Notes under the pieces: generated by a model
Database searches by the model: none
What the model was told of the DNA's origin: nothing
Seen by the model: only the letters and a program-made list of their open reading frames with translations
DNA from: Hysterangium stoloniferum
Taxonomy: Eukaryota > Basidiomycota > Agaricomycetes > Hysterangiales > Hysterangiaceae
Direction of reading: 5' to 3'
NCBI GenBank assembly: GCA_015178975.1
Contig: WHVD01000007.1
Location: forward strand, 744,001 to 808,000
DNA length: 64,000 bases
Shown here: positions 1-12,672 of the stretch, in pieces
Position numbering within the stretch: position 1 is the stretch's first letter
How the letters are laid out: every line of letters starts with the position of its first letter
Made by a program: the position numbers and the translations under genes

Positions 1-1206
1 TCAATACTTTCGCAATTCCAATTTCGATAATTCTTGGTGTAAGCCAATTGGCGCCGAACGTGAATATGCTAGTTTGTGGGGAGCTGAGATCGTCAGGTTT
101 TCATCCACATATTGTGTCATGTATATTCAGTCATAATTGATTACACCCTAGGATTATTATTACACAGTCCTTCTGAATGAAATAATTTTCCCCAGGCTCA
201 CGTTAATTATGAGGGACTTGTTGTGAGACGCGACAATGTAACAGTCGATCATGGATTGTGAGGCAGCTCTTGCAGATGGAGCTCTTCGGGTTTGTACAGG
301 TTCAGCATGGTCACTAGGTTCTTGCGTGGGTTTTCCTGTCACCTTGTCGACCCCTAGTATGCTTCCCACTCCATCTTCCTCTGTAACCTCACAAAGGTGT
401 TGTCCTTCCGTCATCAAACACCAATTTACTGATGCTTCATCTTCAAGACATCCCGTGTCCATGGGGATTCTTCCTCTTCATTTTCCTCCTTCAAGCCGCG
501 GTCACAGAATATCGGTGATATACAGGTGTGTCACCTGGTCAGGTTTTCTATACCTAATTTAGACCAGTTGCTATCAAGTGGCCATAGCTTCTAGCTTCCT
601 CACACGTCTCCTGTATCGCTAAGCATCAGTTATACCGTATAGCGGTCTCAAAAGTGCTTTGGGATGCTCTTTTGACCTTATTTGCAACATACGCAATTTT
701 CTTTGTCCTCACATCTGATCTCATGGGAGAGAGGCGCTCTAGCCTCGGGTCGAGGTTTTGAATGGAGGGAAATACTTAATTGAATGCGCCCACCGCCGTT
801 GCCGTACGTTTTAAAGGCCCTTCCTTTAATTCCAGAGTTTATGCCTCATGATAGCCAATCCGGAGATTGAACATAGATTTTGAAGATTAGGTGAATCTGA
901 CCGAGATACCTGTCGGCATGGATTAGTGAGTTGGGGGTGTTTTTTGGTGCTCTTCAATGACTTGTGTCATGCCATCCAAACTAACTGACACCCTTCTTTC
1001 TTTGAGACCTCCTAGTGGTATTATATTCAGGTGATTCTCGTTGATAAATGGATGTGATTCTAGCCAGGACTAGGGTCCACCCAATATACGCAACATGTGT
1101 ATAGCATCAACGAGAAGAGAGCACACCAAGGTGGTAAGAAGTGACTATATGCGCTCCTGAATTCTCTCAAACTATGTAGCAATGTGTTTGTGCCGCCCAA
1201 GAGAAA
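1..1206 (-). other. A-unit flanking DNA (5' flank of an off-window copy, then 3' flank of A1)
   Basis: Bases 1-250 match, in reverse orientation, the conserved 5' flank seen ahead of A2, A5 and A11, for example the GTCCGTCAGG box and the following A/T-rich block. They would belong to a minus-strand copy whose coding part lies left of the window. Bases 250-1206 match the 3' flank found after A4, A5 and A15. No gene of its own is supported; short open frames here are not conserved between copies. Confidence 0.6.
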
Positions 1207-2885
1207 CTATGATATATGGTGCGGAATGGATGGCACAAGAGCATCAGCAGGCCAACAATGATCCTCTAATGCTAATGTAAAGTCCGAACTAGAGGTCACC
1301 GACACACAGGTAAAAGGTGTGGCGATGACGCAAAGGAGAGAACGAGCCATGAGGTTTAATTTCTCAAAGCGGGAACCGGGGGCTTGGTCGTTGGTTGAGC
1401 CACGCATTGCCTCACAATGTGGAAGAGCAGGAGCGAGAATGGGGATTATATTGAGGCTGCGCACTATGGTACACGCGGATTCCATGTCGGAAGATGTAGC
1501 TACCAGCTTCCGAGTAACCTCGACTAGTCCCGAGCCTGACCAGAGGTGCCATAAATTTTGAGTCATATGTGTCTGAATCAGACTGGTAGGATATTTGAAT
1601 GGGAGGATATGAGATCATGCTGGAAGGGAAAACATTGTCAACATACCTTAGGATGGGCACAATGAGCGAAGAAACCACATTAAACTGGTTGATATGATCC
1701 GTGCCAAGCGCTCCGTCGTCGAAGAAATATTCTAGGGCCCGGATACGGTTCAAAGTGAATATGACATGTACTCATCCATATCAAGTGTCAATGACGCCAT
1801 ATGGAGTTTTATGTCGTCCATTATAATCTGCAAAGCATCTCCAGAAATATCTCGAAACGAGGCATCTTCGTGCATGCAATACACGAAAAGCCGTATAGGA
1901 TGTTTAACCAAAGGAGCTTGATGGGGGGCATTTTGTCTGTTGTGGTTTCGGTGGGCAGGATGAAATTATGTGATGACTTGACGCACAGTTGTACCCACAA
2001 TTCAATGCAACCTTTGATCGCAGCGAGCTCCTCGACAGAGAGTTTACGCATGTGATCAATGTTTTCCATGATATTCTCAAGGTCACCGAGAAGGGTGGTA
2101 CTTTCAAAGGACATTAAATATGCGGCGATTTCCAGAAGAAATGTCGACACAACCTCATCCACATTGGTGTTTAGGGATTATTTTATGACAACATTGTAAA
2201 GAAATGACGTAATTGCAGTTGGTGACCGATATACATCTGGCCATCCAATGCCGGGACACCAGTAGAAGGCGGAACCCAAAGATGCCATGAGCTCGACAGT
2301 GTGTCCTCCGTTTATCCGCTTCATAATAATTGCAAGCTGGACCCCGTCTAAGACCATACACGCCTGTTCTCGAATTCGATGGGGGTAAGTCTGTCTAGAA
2401 AGACGTGAGAATTTTGAGTATATTTAATGATTGGCGCCGAAGCATCCCCACCTCGTTAAGTCAATGGTCTCTTAAATTAATATTCCGATTCTTGGGGCAG
2501 TAAGGTGCTTGCGTATCAACCTGTTAAATTTCCTGTCGTCTCTGTACACCATTCGCTTGTATATTACCAACTTTGCCATCAGCGCAGCTATCTTTGCGTT
2601 GTGAAGCACGTTCCTCCCAACCCGCTCCAAACCAACCTACAGTAATACCCCGGCTCAATTTTATTACTTGAAGATGTCGATGACCTGTAAACCAGTGAGA
2701 CCGCTCCCCAGTCCACGTCATGACTGTAATGTGGGCTGAGGCTGGATATGGCGAGGGTGGATCTACCTCGCATGTTAATAATAGTCGGTGGATCATGACA
2801 ATTTGTCTCTCCTAGCCACTGAAAGAGTCCAGTTTGTGAACAGTGTACATGAACGGCTGTCTCTTTTTTGGGCGGATTCAATTAG
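1207..2885 (-). pseudogene. Family A copy A1, 5'-truncated
   Basis: This minus-strand copy keeps the last exon (about 1207-1566, with the conserved run ending in SIPHHI), the exon 3 and 4 region (about 1690-2400) and much of exon 2 (about 2540-2850, with NCHDPP and DVDWG). Exon 1 and the promoter are missing. At about 2885 the sequence switches abruptly to a plus-strand 3' flank, so the copy was cut by a rearrangement. It is probably not functional. Family membership rests on shared peptide blocks with the intact copies A11 and A15; the biochemical role is unknown. Confidence 0.75.
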
Positions 2886-5300
2886 GTATTTCGCTCCATT
2901 CGAAACCTTGATCCGATGCTAGAGCGCCTCGCTGCCCTGGGATCCGAGTTGTGAAAAACGACCATCGCTAATATGGCAAAGAAGGTCAAGCGAGCATCCC
3001 AAGGCACTTTTAAGACCGGTATAATGTATAACTGATGCTTAGCGATACAATAACAGTGCGAGGAAGCCAGATTCCATGACCACGTAAAAAGCAAACGCGT
3101 CTAAATTAGGAATAACACAGCTGGCCGGGTGACACACCTGTATATGACCGAGAATTTGTGACCGCGGCTTGAGGGAGGAAACTGAAGAGGAAGAAGCAGC
3201 AAAGACGCTGGATGCCTTGAAGAAGACGAAGCATCAGTAAATTGGTATTGGAGCATCCCGAGAGCCGTTCTTCCTCCCAGCGCTTAAACCATTGTAGTGA
3301 CGAGTCTTCAATTGGTATAAGTCGTTTCTTATATGTAACGGAACCTCTTTTATCACCTGGATGGTGTTATGCTCCTATTTCCATACAAAAGCAATAGAGT
3401 GAGACATCCTGTAGCCATTATCTGGGTGAGTGCGTTCGTCCGCGTCCGCCGTTGTTATCGCAATTGATATATTTTGACTCCTATCAGTCTTCTCTTCGGT
3501 AGAATCACATCTTCAAGATTTTTCTTCTTGGTTGCCTTCATGTCGTCACGATCGGCGATAGAATCGAAAGCTGGCGGCACCCGAAAGAACATGGTTTTCT
3601 TTCCCGCAAATCCCGGCTCTCAATCTCAACAGGGCTAACGAATTTAGACGACACCATGAGGCTAATCTTGACGAGCACTCGTTAAGGAATTCCATGTCGA
3701 TACTCACTCATATCCATCCAGGTGATAGACAACAGGTACAAGCCGGCGACCAAACACCCATGCTGGCAGGCTTCCAGGTTCCTGGCAGAAGAAATATGAC
3801 TACAACTCAAGCTGGAAACAGCGGGAGCGGAGCAGGGATTTGACTTGGACCAGAGTCTTTTCCATATATGGGACTACTGCTCGACTTGTTTGAGTGACGG
3901 CTAGGGTGGCGGGAAGGGAAGGAAGGGGTCAAATGCATGCATTTTCATTGTGCTGATGAGCGCGGGCCCAGGGCTCCCGATCGTGCGTAGAAGTCAGGAT
4001 CGTGAGGCTCGCTGAATACTAAGAGGCGCGAATACTATTTCTAGTCGGTTTTGAAGATAGCTTTGAATGTAAGCGTACTTGCCGGTTGCCATAACATGAC
4101 TAGTGAAGGCAAGAGAAGAGCAATTGCAACTTACTATGCTCATGTGAGGAGGGGGTCGACGTCGAATGGGTGGTCGGTAAGGAGTGTAGGACACTGGTGG
4201 AACCCTGTCAAGATATTAGCCACCTTTTTTGTTACTTATATGTTCTCAACACACTTCCATTTTTATCCTCCTTCTGGTAATTTGTTGCAGGGTTGACCTC
4301 GCAGTCATGTATTTCATTAGCGGAAATTGTCCAACTTACTATTTAAACCACGACCGGGACAGAGTGAACTACAAGATCCAAGAGTTCTCGCTAATAGCCG
4401 GATCATCACGAACGTGTGCACGCACGGAAGTAGCGCTTGGTGCATTTCGAAAGGACACGTAATGTCGGGGCTTCGTACCTTCTCTGTGTATGAAGTCCAC
4501 GGAACAGCTGTGCAGGTACCGGATGAGACGTCAAGATATCAACACCTGCATCTCCCTCACCCCGCCCGGAACATGGTGAATGATCTACCATACCACCTTT
4601 TCTGCCCTTCTGTTCCGAGATTTCGTATGTCCCGAATACGAGTGGAGATCATTTCTTGGTAGCGAATGTGAGCGGTCCTGCATGTGGAAATGAGAAAAGA
4701 CAGTATCCTGTACCATAAATTCAATTAAAGTCGGTTCATCCCTTAATGTGCGCCTTCAAAGACTGGAACGGGGGCTTAGAATCCTGGCAAAAACAAGCCT
4801 TTGGGAAATTGGGTGTTAAGTGAGGAGAAGAGACGATGGCCAAAACGAATGCACAAATGAAGCTCTAATTATTGCACAGACGGAGCGTGTAAGGATAGTG
4901 ACGATGAAAATGCCCTTGCAGGAAGCATGATATAACGTTTATAATTAAACTCTAGGAACGTCCCCGTGAGTCTTCCTGCCCCCCCCCATCACAGAAAATG
5001 TTGCCAAGTTGGCTAATATAGTGGTTCTAGCCATGGAGACAACGCCAGGTATGTGCTTAGAAGCTCAGACGGACTCATATTACTCATTGAATCCCGATCC
5101 AGGAATCTTGGAAAAGAAAATGGTGAAAGGGTCAACCAGAAACGATATGAAATCACTATAGTGGTAAGGAATAAAGATTCCTACAATAACGTTTGTGAAG
5201 TTCTAGGGGAAAGTAAATTGGGCAGCGTCGTAAGGGTCAACAAGGTGGCAGGAAGAGGGCATGCATAGCGAGCATGCTGAGTCTTTACAAACCCGAAGAG
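2886..5300 (+). other. A-unit 3' flank and unassigned DNA
   Basis: Bases 2886-3480 match the 3' flank of plus-strand copies (compare 25025-25700 and 31090-31400). Bases 3630-3780 and 3830-4160 match 31540-31720 and 32160-32470. From about 4200 to 5280 I find no match inside the window and no recognisable gene. Open frames of up to 111 codons are present (for example 4327-4662, +) but show no family motif and no splice pattern I can support. Confidence 0.5.
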
Positions 5301-5399
5301 CTCCGCCTGCAAGAGGTTGAGCTGCGCTGCGTCACAATCCGTGATCTACCCTGACATTGCTGCATCACACAAACAAGCCTGGGACAAACTACTTCACTC

Positions 5400-6067
5400 A
5401 GAAGGACATGTGTAATGATAGTATCAGCGTGTAAGTAGTTTGACTGAATATAGATGACATGCACAATTTCTTAATGAACACATGAACACCTGACGGACTC
5501 GCCACAAACAGGCATATTCACGTTTAACGGCAATTAGCCTAAGTAAATAATTATTGAAATGATTTGCTTGTTGGAATTCCGAAATCATTGAACATGAAGC
5601 GCATATTTCTGCTAGACATAGCCCGAGTGGAAAGCGCCCGAGGCTGTCCCTCAGAAGCACTGTCATGGATAGCATCCACTGCATTAACATACTCTATCAA
5701 TAAATATGTCACTTCTCAACTAACGTAAAAGCTGAATTGCTCCAAAATATAGCGCTGAAGAAGTCGGAAGTTACCACATTATGCGGTGAAACAATTCGTA
5801 GCTGCCATATGTGCTCTCTGCCGTAGACGATCTCTTGAAGAGTAAGGAATTAGAGTATCCCATAGTGAGTGAACTCAAGAGTATCCTGGTGCCTGTGTTA
5901 ATAAAGGTGGTTGAGGGGCTTCAAGGTGTTTACAAGGGCAGAATGAAACGCTGGGTATCCTGTATAAAGCACCGCCACAATGCTATGCCTGGAAATTCAT
6001 TCCCCTGATAACTGAAACTTAGAGGCGCAAGACCACTGCCGATATCACAACAACCTGCCACCCACCA
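5400..6067 (+). promoter_or_regulatory. 5' flank of A2
   Basis: This block is conserved ahead of A4, A5, A8 and A11 on the plus strand and, reversed, ahead of A13, A15 and A16. It holds the CCTGACGGACTCGCC box near 5490 and ends in a CCACCAATG start context. Its conservation together with the gene argues that promoter and gene multiply as one unit. Confidence 0.6.
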
Positions 6068-6928
6068 ATGTCAACTTCAAATGAGACGACTCTGAGCAGC
6101 AACGATATCAAACGGGGAATACACCTCCTACAAGAACTTGAGTGGCTACAACCCTTGGTTTCCCCAGCTGCATTGAGCTCAGAAGAACGGGAGGAATTCA
6201 TTGACAGAGTGATAAGGGAAAAATTCCGGGGAAATCTTCGAGACCGATGGAGCTGTATCGAACATGGGCACGGTTTGTGTTATCGAGTTCCCGACGGCGA
6301 CCGGCACATACCAATGTCTGAAGAAGACGTGGAGGTGTGGGTGGAGGAATGGGTGTGCAAAATTGAATATCCATTTCACGTCCATTGTTGACAAATCTCA
6401 TCCTTTCAGTGCCAGGGAGAGACGAACTGCCATGCCCCGCCAACCATTATCAAGATGCAAGGGAGATCCAGCAATCCCACATCCAACCTCAGTCCATATC
6501 TCTGTCCTGGCACAGACTGGGGGAGTGGGCTTACTACCTGATAGCTTGCCTTCAAGTGTTGAAATTAGTCCCGGGTATTCCTTAGGAGTCGGTATGGAAA
6601 AGGTTGGGATGAAAGTGCTTTACAACGCAAAGAAAGCTTTGCTGATGGCAAAGTTGACAATATACGAGGTAATAGCGTGTGGATATGGAAACAACAAGGC
6701 CTTTAACAAGTTTCTAAGAAAGTATCTTATGCTGCCAAGACTGGGAATAGTAATTCAAGAGACCATTGATTTGATGAGGTAGGGATACTACAGCATCAAT
6801 CATTGAATACACTCAACATACTCATGTCCTTCTAGACCCACTTATCCCACTCGAATTCGAAAACAGGCATCAGCGGTCTTAGAAGGGTTCTGGCACTCAA
6901 GTGTTATACAGCGGAGGAACGGAGGTCA
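6068..6928 (+). pseudogene. Family A copy A2, 5' part (exons 1-2 and start of exon 3)
   Basis: Exon 1 (6068-6352) is open and has the same 285-nt length as in the intact copies. It carries the WSCIEHGHGLCYRVP block and ends at EEW before a short intron (6353-6409, GTGTGC to TTTCAG). Exon 2 follows with NCH, KVLY and the PRLGIVIQETIDLMR block, but a one-base gain near 6510 shifts the frame. Exon 3 starts after a TTTCTAG acceptor near 6834. At 6929 a copia element interrupts it, and the gene resumes at 12673 after a GGTCA duplication. The copy was therefore probably a pseudogene even apart from the insertion. Confidence 0.8.
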
Positions 6929-7351
6929 TGTTGAAAAGAAGACAATATTTTGGAAGGGTAGAGTCTGTTTGTGAAACTCAGTGAGTGAGTGAGTGAGTAA
7001 ACTTCACTATATATTATAGTACCTGTTTGCGAAACTACAAGATATTTATAAGTAATGGAATAATAATAAATGATTGTGCATATACCTCAGTGAGTGAGTG
7101 AGTAAACTTCACTGAGGGATATGGCGAAATATTGCGACTTTTTATCTACTTTCTAATTATTTTAGGAGAGTTATTAGGGGAGTAAATAGGAGAAATTTTA
7201 GATGCTCGAAGTTTCTAGTTAATTGCATCATAAAGAAAAATTCGTGATTAGGAGTTACTCTCCCCTTAACGGCACTACAATATATGCACATACATTCGTC
7301 ATTGTAGGTTTGATTCCGATTTCGGTTTATGCGAAGACTTGATTACTAACA
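6929..7351 (-). repeat. copia 3' LTR (left side)
   Basis: The LTR starts TGTTGAAAAG and ends ACTAACA on the plus strand. It is about 100 bp longer than the right LTR, because it carries an additional stretch between two GTGAGTGAGTGAG tracts (about 6980-7100). Confidence 0.88.
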
Positions 7352-7384
7352 CTTCCCCTCAAGTCGAGTGTTGATAAGACCGAG

Positions 7385-10300
7385 TTTTGATGTAAAATAG
7401 ATGAGTTTTGGGCAAGGTAAAGCTTTGGTGAATATGTCTGCTGTCATATTTTCGGTAGGACAATATTCGATTGTAATTGTGCCATTTTCCACAATTTCGT
7501 ATATGAATTTGTAACGTATATCGATATGCTTTGTTCGTCCTTGAAATCTGTTATTCTTCGATATGATAATAGCGGCTTGATTGTTGCAATAGAGTGTAAT
7601 TGATTTTGTGAATGGATAAAAGATTTCGTTCATGAATTTGCGAATCCAGCATGCCTCTTTGATAGCATATGTGGCTGCAACGAATTCGGCCTCGGTGCTA
7701 GATAAAGTTACGAGTCTTTGTTTGTTTGAACTCCAAGAAAATGCTCCACCATTTAGTAGAAAACAATAACCTGACATTGAATGTCAATCTGGTTGTTGTC
7801 CCCAATCCACATCTGTATACCCCATTATTCCACTTTCATTTCTTCCCAATGTTAATTTGAAGTCTCTTGTTCCCTTCAAATATTTTAGTACTCTTTTTGT
7901 TGCTTCCCAATGTACTCGTCCCAGATTCTCCATAAATTGAGATAAAATAGATACTGCGAAAGCAATATCTGGTCTTGTACCCATTGCGGCCCACATTAGC
8001 GAACCAATGGCTTCGTGATATGGAATATTCTTCATATTTTCACATTCTTTTGGTGTAGTAGGACATTGTTCTTTTGATAATAATGGTTTGGGATCCATAG
8101 GCAATGCAATTGGGACTGCATCTTGTAAATTGAAACATTTGATGATTAAGTCGATATATGTGGTTTGCCCGAATGAGATTGTATGCACTTTTATATCATA
8201 TTTGACCTCTATATTCAGTAACCAATGTAATTCACCCATATCCTTCATCTTGAAATATGATTTGAATTGCTCTTTTGTTTGAATTATCCCTTCGTTCGTA
8301 TTTGCAGTGATAGTAAGATCATCCACGGCTACTGCAATAATGATAATACTGTGTTCCACTCGTTTGTAGAATATGGCTGGATCGGATAGTGAGCAAGTAA
8401 ATCCCATTTGATTCATCACCTTGCTGAGTAGCTTGTACCATTCTCTACCCAATTGTTTTAAACTGTATAGTGCCTTTTTCAATTTGAGTACTTTCGATGG
8501 TGGACCTTGAGGAAATCCCGGTGGTTGGTGCATATACACCGTTTCTGAAAGTTTTGCATTCAAGTATGCATTATTAACGTCCATTTGTTCTATAGGCCAG
8601 CTGTTTTGGGCTGCTATGCCTGTTATAAGCCTCAGTGAAGCCAGACAAACAATTGGAGAAAACGTCTCTTCATAGTCTGTCCCAAATACTTGTGTAAAGC
8701 CTTGAGCTACTAGTCGTGCCTTGTATGTATTGATGTTTCCATTTGCATCGCGTTTTATTCTTAACGTCCATTTAGAACTGACTATATTGATTCCTTTGGG
8801 TTTATTGACGAGTTCCCAGGTGCCTAAATCGTGTAAGGCTTTTAATTCCTTTAAAAATGCCGGCTTCCACAATGGCCAATTGTTAAGTTCCCGAACAAAA
8901 GCTATAAACTCCGAGGAATTCCCACGGAGGTTTCTCCAGTAACTATATTCCGAACACACACTCTCCGGGTAATAGTCCCACGGACTCCCCGGGTAATAGG
9001 TCCGGGGAGAGTTCCGGGGATATTAGTAGTACAAGACAGGTGTGTCAGAATAGTTACCAGAGAATGACTGAGATGGACTTGGCTTCAGCTTATAGGCTGC
9101 GCCCTCGTACACTCATTCGGGCATCCATATTTCGAACTGACAGAATGCATGCAAGGAGATATAGATTCCGGAGTTCCCGTGGGAGTTCCGGGAATCGAGC
9201 ATGCAGACAGACAAGAGGGCTAGAGACTGGGATCGAAGGGAAACTTGTTCAAGGGTCAAACTAGTTCGGGGGTCAAACTTGTTCGAGATTGAAACTGGAT
9301 TCTAAGTACATGAATATAGCAGACTTATATAGACTGTGAAATGTAATAATACCAAATCCGGTATTAATGAGAGGCAGAACTATTAAACATAAAACGAAAC
9401 AAGCAAATACTAAACTGGGAATTAGGGACGGAACGGAACGGGAGCGGAGAACGAATCATGACACGTCATTTAACCATAACTGGAGCGGGGCTCAGTTAGA
9501 GGGGTTCCGGAAGTTCGGTTGGAGTCCGGTGACTTGGTGCACAAGATAGTGTCGGGTATAGAAAGGTTTGATGTGCAGGAGGTCCGGTGGAGTCCGGTGG
9601 GTTTTCCGATGACTGGTGTGTGAGACGCAGAGACAGATAACAGGAGCGGGGTTCTATGCTCTGTTAGAGGGGTTCCAGGAGTCCGGTCGGAGTCCGGTGA
9701 CTGGTACATAAGACACAGAGTGTCGAGTGTACATAGAGTGGAGTCCGGAGTCCGGTGGGTTTCCGGGGACTGGTATATGAGGCACAGAGGGTTAGGTGCA
9801 GACAGGTAGGTGGGTGCGTACAGAGAGTCAGGCATAAACAAGTTGACGTGCAGGCTCCCGTGGGAACTCCAGTTGTAACTATACAATATAAAAGGTCGGG
9901 AGCATGTAGGATGGGGTCCGGGGGCCCGGAGGCCGGCGGGTTTTCCGGTTCCTGACACCAATCATCTTCTCTCATAGCCTCTTCCACTGTAGCTGGTACA
10001 CCTTCTGAATGCTAACTTGAGGCGATTCAGGCAATGGTGCGTCTGTGGGCCTTTGAGGAAGTATCTTGTATGTTTTGTGTTCTAGATCCCTTCCTGATAC
10101 GAGTATAGGAACATCAGCTTGCTTAGGGAATGCCACATACCGTTCTACAGTCATGGTTCATTTTTCTGGCCAATATATGTGGTGTCCGTCACTGTTAAAA
10201 CTGTACCCGACCCAGTGGCCCTCTTTTGCCTTGGGTCCTAGTTTACCTCCCTCTGGTTCCATCCTCACATATACAATCTCTCCCCATTCTGGTAAGTCAC

Positions 10301-12344
10301 TTAGATTCGGCTTCTTGTTATGAACTAGCTCGTATGGTGTTTTTTCCATCAAGAGCTGATGTTGTTGTTCTGTTCTTTAGATACACTGCATGTTGTATGC
10401 ATTCGCCCCATAGGAACTTGGGTAGATTGGCAGCGATGAGCATTGACCGGGTGTGTTCAACTAATGTTCAATTTAGTCTTTCCGCGACACCATTCTGTTG
10501 GGGAGTATCATGAACGGTTAACTGTTGGAGGGTTCCTTGTGAGGATAGATAGTCTTTTAAACTCATTGGATGTATATTCGCCCCTATTATCTGATTATGA
10601 TTTCTTAATCACAATGTTTCTTTGTTGATTTAGGAATGCCTTGTATGCTTTGTACTTTTGGAATGCTTCTCCTTTCATTTTCATCAGGTAGGTTCTTGTT
10701 TCCCTTGTAAAATCATCAGTAAATGATATATACCATCTACAACCTCCGATGGTTTGAACTTCGGATGGCCCCCACACATCAGTGTGTATCTTCTGGCCTT
10801 GAGACTTGGCTCGTTCTGATTTCCGAACTTTTGGGATTGGTTCCTGAGTGATCTTCCCTTTGATACAGGCTTTGCAAAATTCGATAGGTTTTGAATGATC
10901 TAATGTAATTCCTTCGATTGCCCCATTTTCGACCATTTGCTTCGCAGCAGCTGGTGCTATGTGTCCCATACATGTATGCAGTTCGTTTATCGTCATTGTA
11001 GTGTAAGCTTCATTGTGTAGATTATTGGTCTTGTGGATAATATAGCTTCATTGATATAGACCATTGATTTGATTGATTTGACTGCATATACCTCCCTCCG
11101 GATTTCGAAGGGTGCATTTTCCATCGCCAAATGTGCATGAGAATCCCTTTTTATTGCAACATGTGATGGACACTAAAGTAAAAGCTAATTCAGGTGAGTA
11201 CAACACATTTTGTAATGTGATGTTAGTGGCCTTGCTGCCATTTTGCACTTGTATGCGCATATTGCCAATTCCTGTGGCTAGAAACTCTGTCTTATCAGTG
11301 GCGCAAATTTTCCGAGGTGGGTCTATTGTTTCAAAGCTTGAGAATAAGCTTAGGTATGGGGTCATGTGAGAATTGGCTCCAGAGTCCCATACTTCGACGA
11401 TCTTTGTGCTGCTGTCGCTAGTTTCGCCATTTGTTAAAATTCCTGTATTTAGTGAGCTAGCGAATGCATATGACTCTTCATTTACAATGTTTGCATTCCT
11501 GCTGTTGCCTGTATTGTATCCCCCGTGGTTTGTGTTATTGCACCTTGAATTTCTGCACATATATCTTGGTCCTTGCCCTTCCTTACCACCACATTTAGCC
11601 CAACAATCGGCTATGATGTGCCCGATCCGTCTGCAATTCAGATTGAAGCATGTCAGATTTCGATTTTGAGTTGTAGAGGTGTTTCTCGAGTTCCAGGAGT
11701 TATTGCTAGGGCCTGTACTTCGTCGCTGGCCCTTAGTATTAGCCAGAAGAGCTTGATTGTTGTTATTAGTTAGCTGAGTTTGGGGCTTTCTTTGATTTTC
11801 TACATTCGTACTCGGCTTTGATCATTGTTATTAGATTTGTTGGGGTTAAAACAGTTTCAGTGGCTGTTGCAGAAGTCGTTACTGCATTCATCATGACATC
11901 ATAAGAGTCCGGGAGTGAACTCAACATGATGTTGAAGAAATTGGTATCTTCTATCTTCATTCCCATGCTTGCTAACTGCTGATGCATTTCGAGCAGGGTG
12001 TCAAGGTGGCAAACGGCCTCCCATACTTCTCTTGCTGTGCCGAGTCTTTGAAGACTAGGCATAAGAGACGGGTCGACAGATAGGAAGATCTGAGCTTTGA
12101 CTCATCCTTCACGTGCAAGGTAACGGTCCAATCGTTCCTCTTGTTTGTCCCTAAGATCTAACTGGTCATTTGTTAATACAGTTCCTGCAATGTATATTGT
12201 AGGATCTGGGGGGCGCTGTGCACTTCCGTCGATATGTTTCAACAGTGCACCGGATTCCAATATGGATAATATTCGGCTTTTCCAAGCGATCCAATTTTCA
12301 CCATTATCGGCGAGTTTCTCGAGTGTAACTATAGTGGGGCCCAT
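7385..12344 (-). pseudogene. copia gag-pol coding region, broken fossil
   Basis: Reading on the minus strand, the parts are as follows. Gag lies at about 11766-12344, with a CCHC-like knuckle near 11580-11650. The protease has a DSGA active-site motif within 11048-11560. The GAG-pre-integrase and start of the integrase core (HTDVWGP, FTDDFTR) lie at 10595-10996, with more integrase at 9972-10352. Reverse transcriptase lies at 7784-8880 (ARLVAQGF, DVNNAYLNA, and VDDL of the catalytic box). RNase H is at 7346-7777 (STEAEFVA, CNNQAA). The first in-frame ATG of gag falls inside the primer-binding block three bases from the LTR. The region is broken in several places and is treated here only as a fossil. 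Confidence 0.9.
8881..9957 (-). mobile_element. Solo LTR nested in the copia reverse transcriptase region
   Basis: This 1077-bp block starts TGTTAAGTTCCC, ends TTCCTGACA and is flanked by the 5-bp duplication CCAAT (8876-8880 and 9958-9962). It is GC-rich and interrupts copia coding sequence. No internal coding region is present, so it is a solo LTR. It shares a core around CTTCAGCTTATAGGCTGC (near 9080) with the solo LTRs at 16305-17114 and 39349-39910. Strand is uncertain. Confidence 0.85.
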
Positions 12345-12348
12345 AACC

Positions 12349-12672
12349 TGTTGAATAGAAGACAATATTTTGGAAGGGTAGAGTCTGTTTGCGAAACTCA
12401 GTGAGTGAGTGAGTAAGCTTCACTGAGGTATATGGCAAAATATCACGACTTTTTATCTACTTTCTAATTATTTTGGGAGAGTTATTAGGGGAGTAAATAG
12501 GAGAAATTTTAGATGCTCGAGGTTTCTAGTTAATTGCATCATAAAGAAAAATTCGTGATTAGGAGTTACTCTCCCCTTAACGGCACTACAATATATGTGC
12601 ATATATGCACATACATTCGTCATTGTAGGTTTGATTCCGATTTTGGTTTATGCGAAGACTTGATTACTAACA
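12349..12672 (-). repeat. copia 5' LTR (right side)
   Basis: A 324-bp LTR begins TGTTGAATAG and ends ACTAACA on the plus strand, directly followed by the GGTCA target duplication. It contains a short ATATGTGCAT duplication absent from the left LTR. Confidence 0.9.

Larger units (their letters stand above)
6929..12672 (-). mobile_element. Ty1/copia LTR retrotransposon inserted in A2
   Basis: A fossil copia-superfamily element lies on the minus strand, bounded by LTRs at 6929-7351 and 12349-12672 and flanked by a 5-bp target duplication GGTCA (6924-6928 and 12673-12677). A purine-rich tract sits just inside the left LTR, and a GGTTATGGGCCC block sits just inside the right LTR where the primer-binding site is expected; this resembles the block next to the 5' LTR of Drosophila copia. 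Part order is gag, protease, integrase, reverse transcriptase, RNase H, which is the copia order. The element is broken, with several disruptions plus a nested solo LTR. The two LTRs are clearly alike but not identical, so it is not a fresh insertion. Confidence 0.93.

Noticed and set aside
4327-4662. A 111-codon frame in the unassigned stretch
   Set aside because: No family motif, no conserved counterpart and no splice context; it could be chance.
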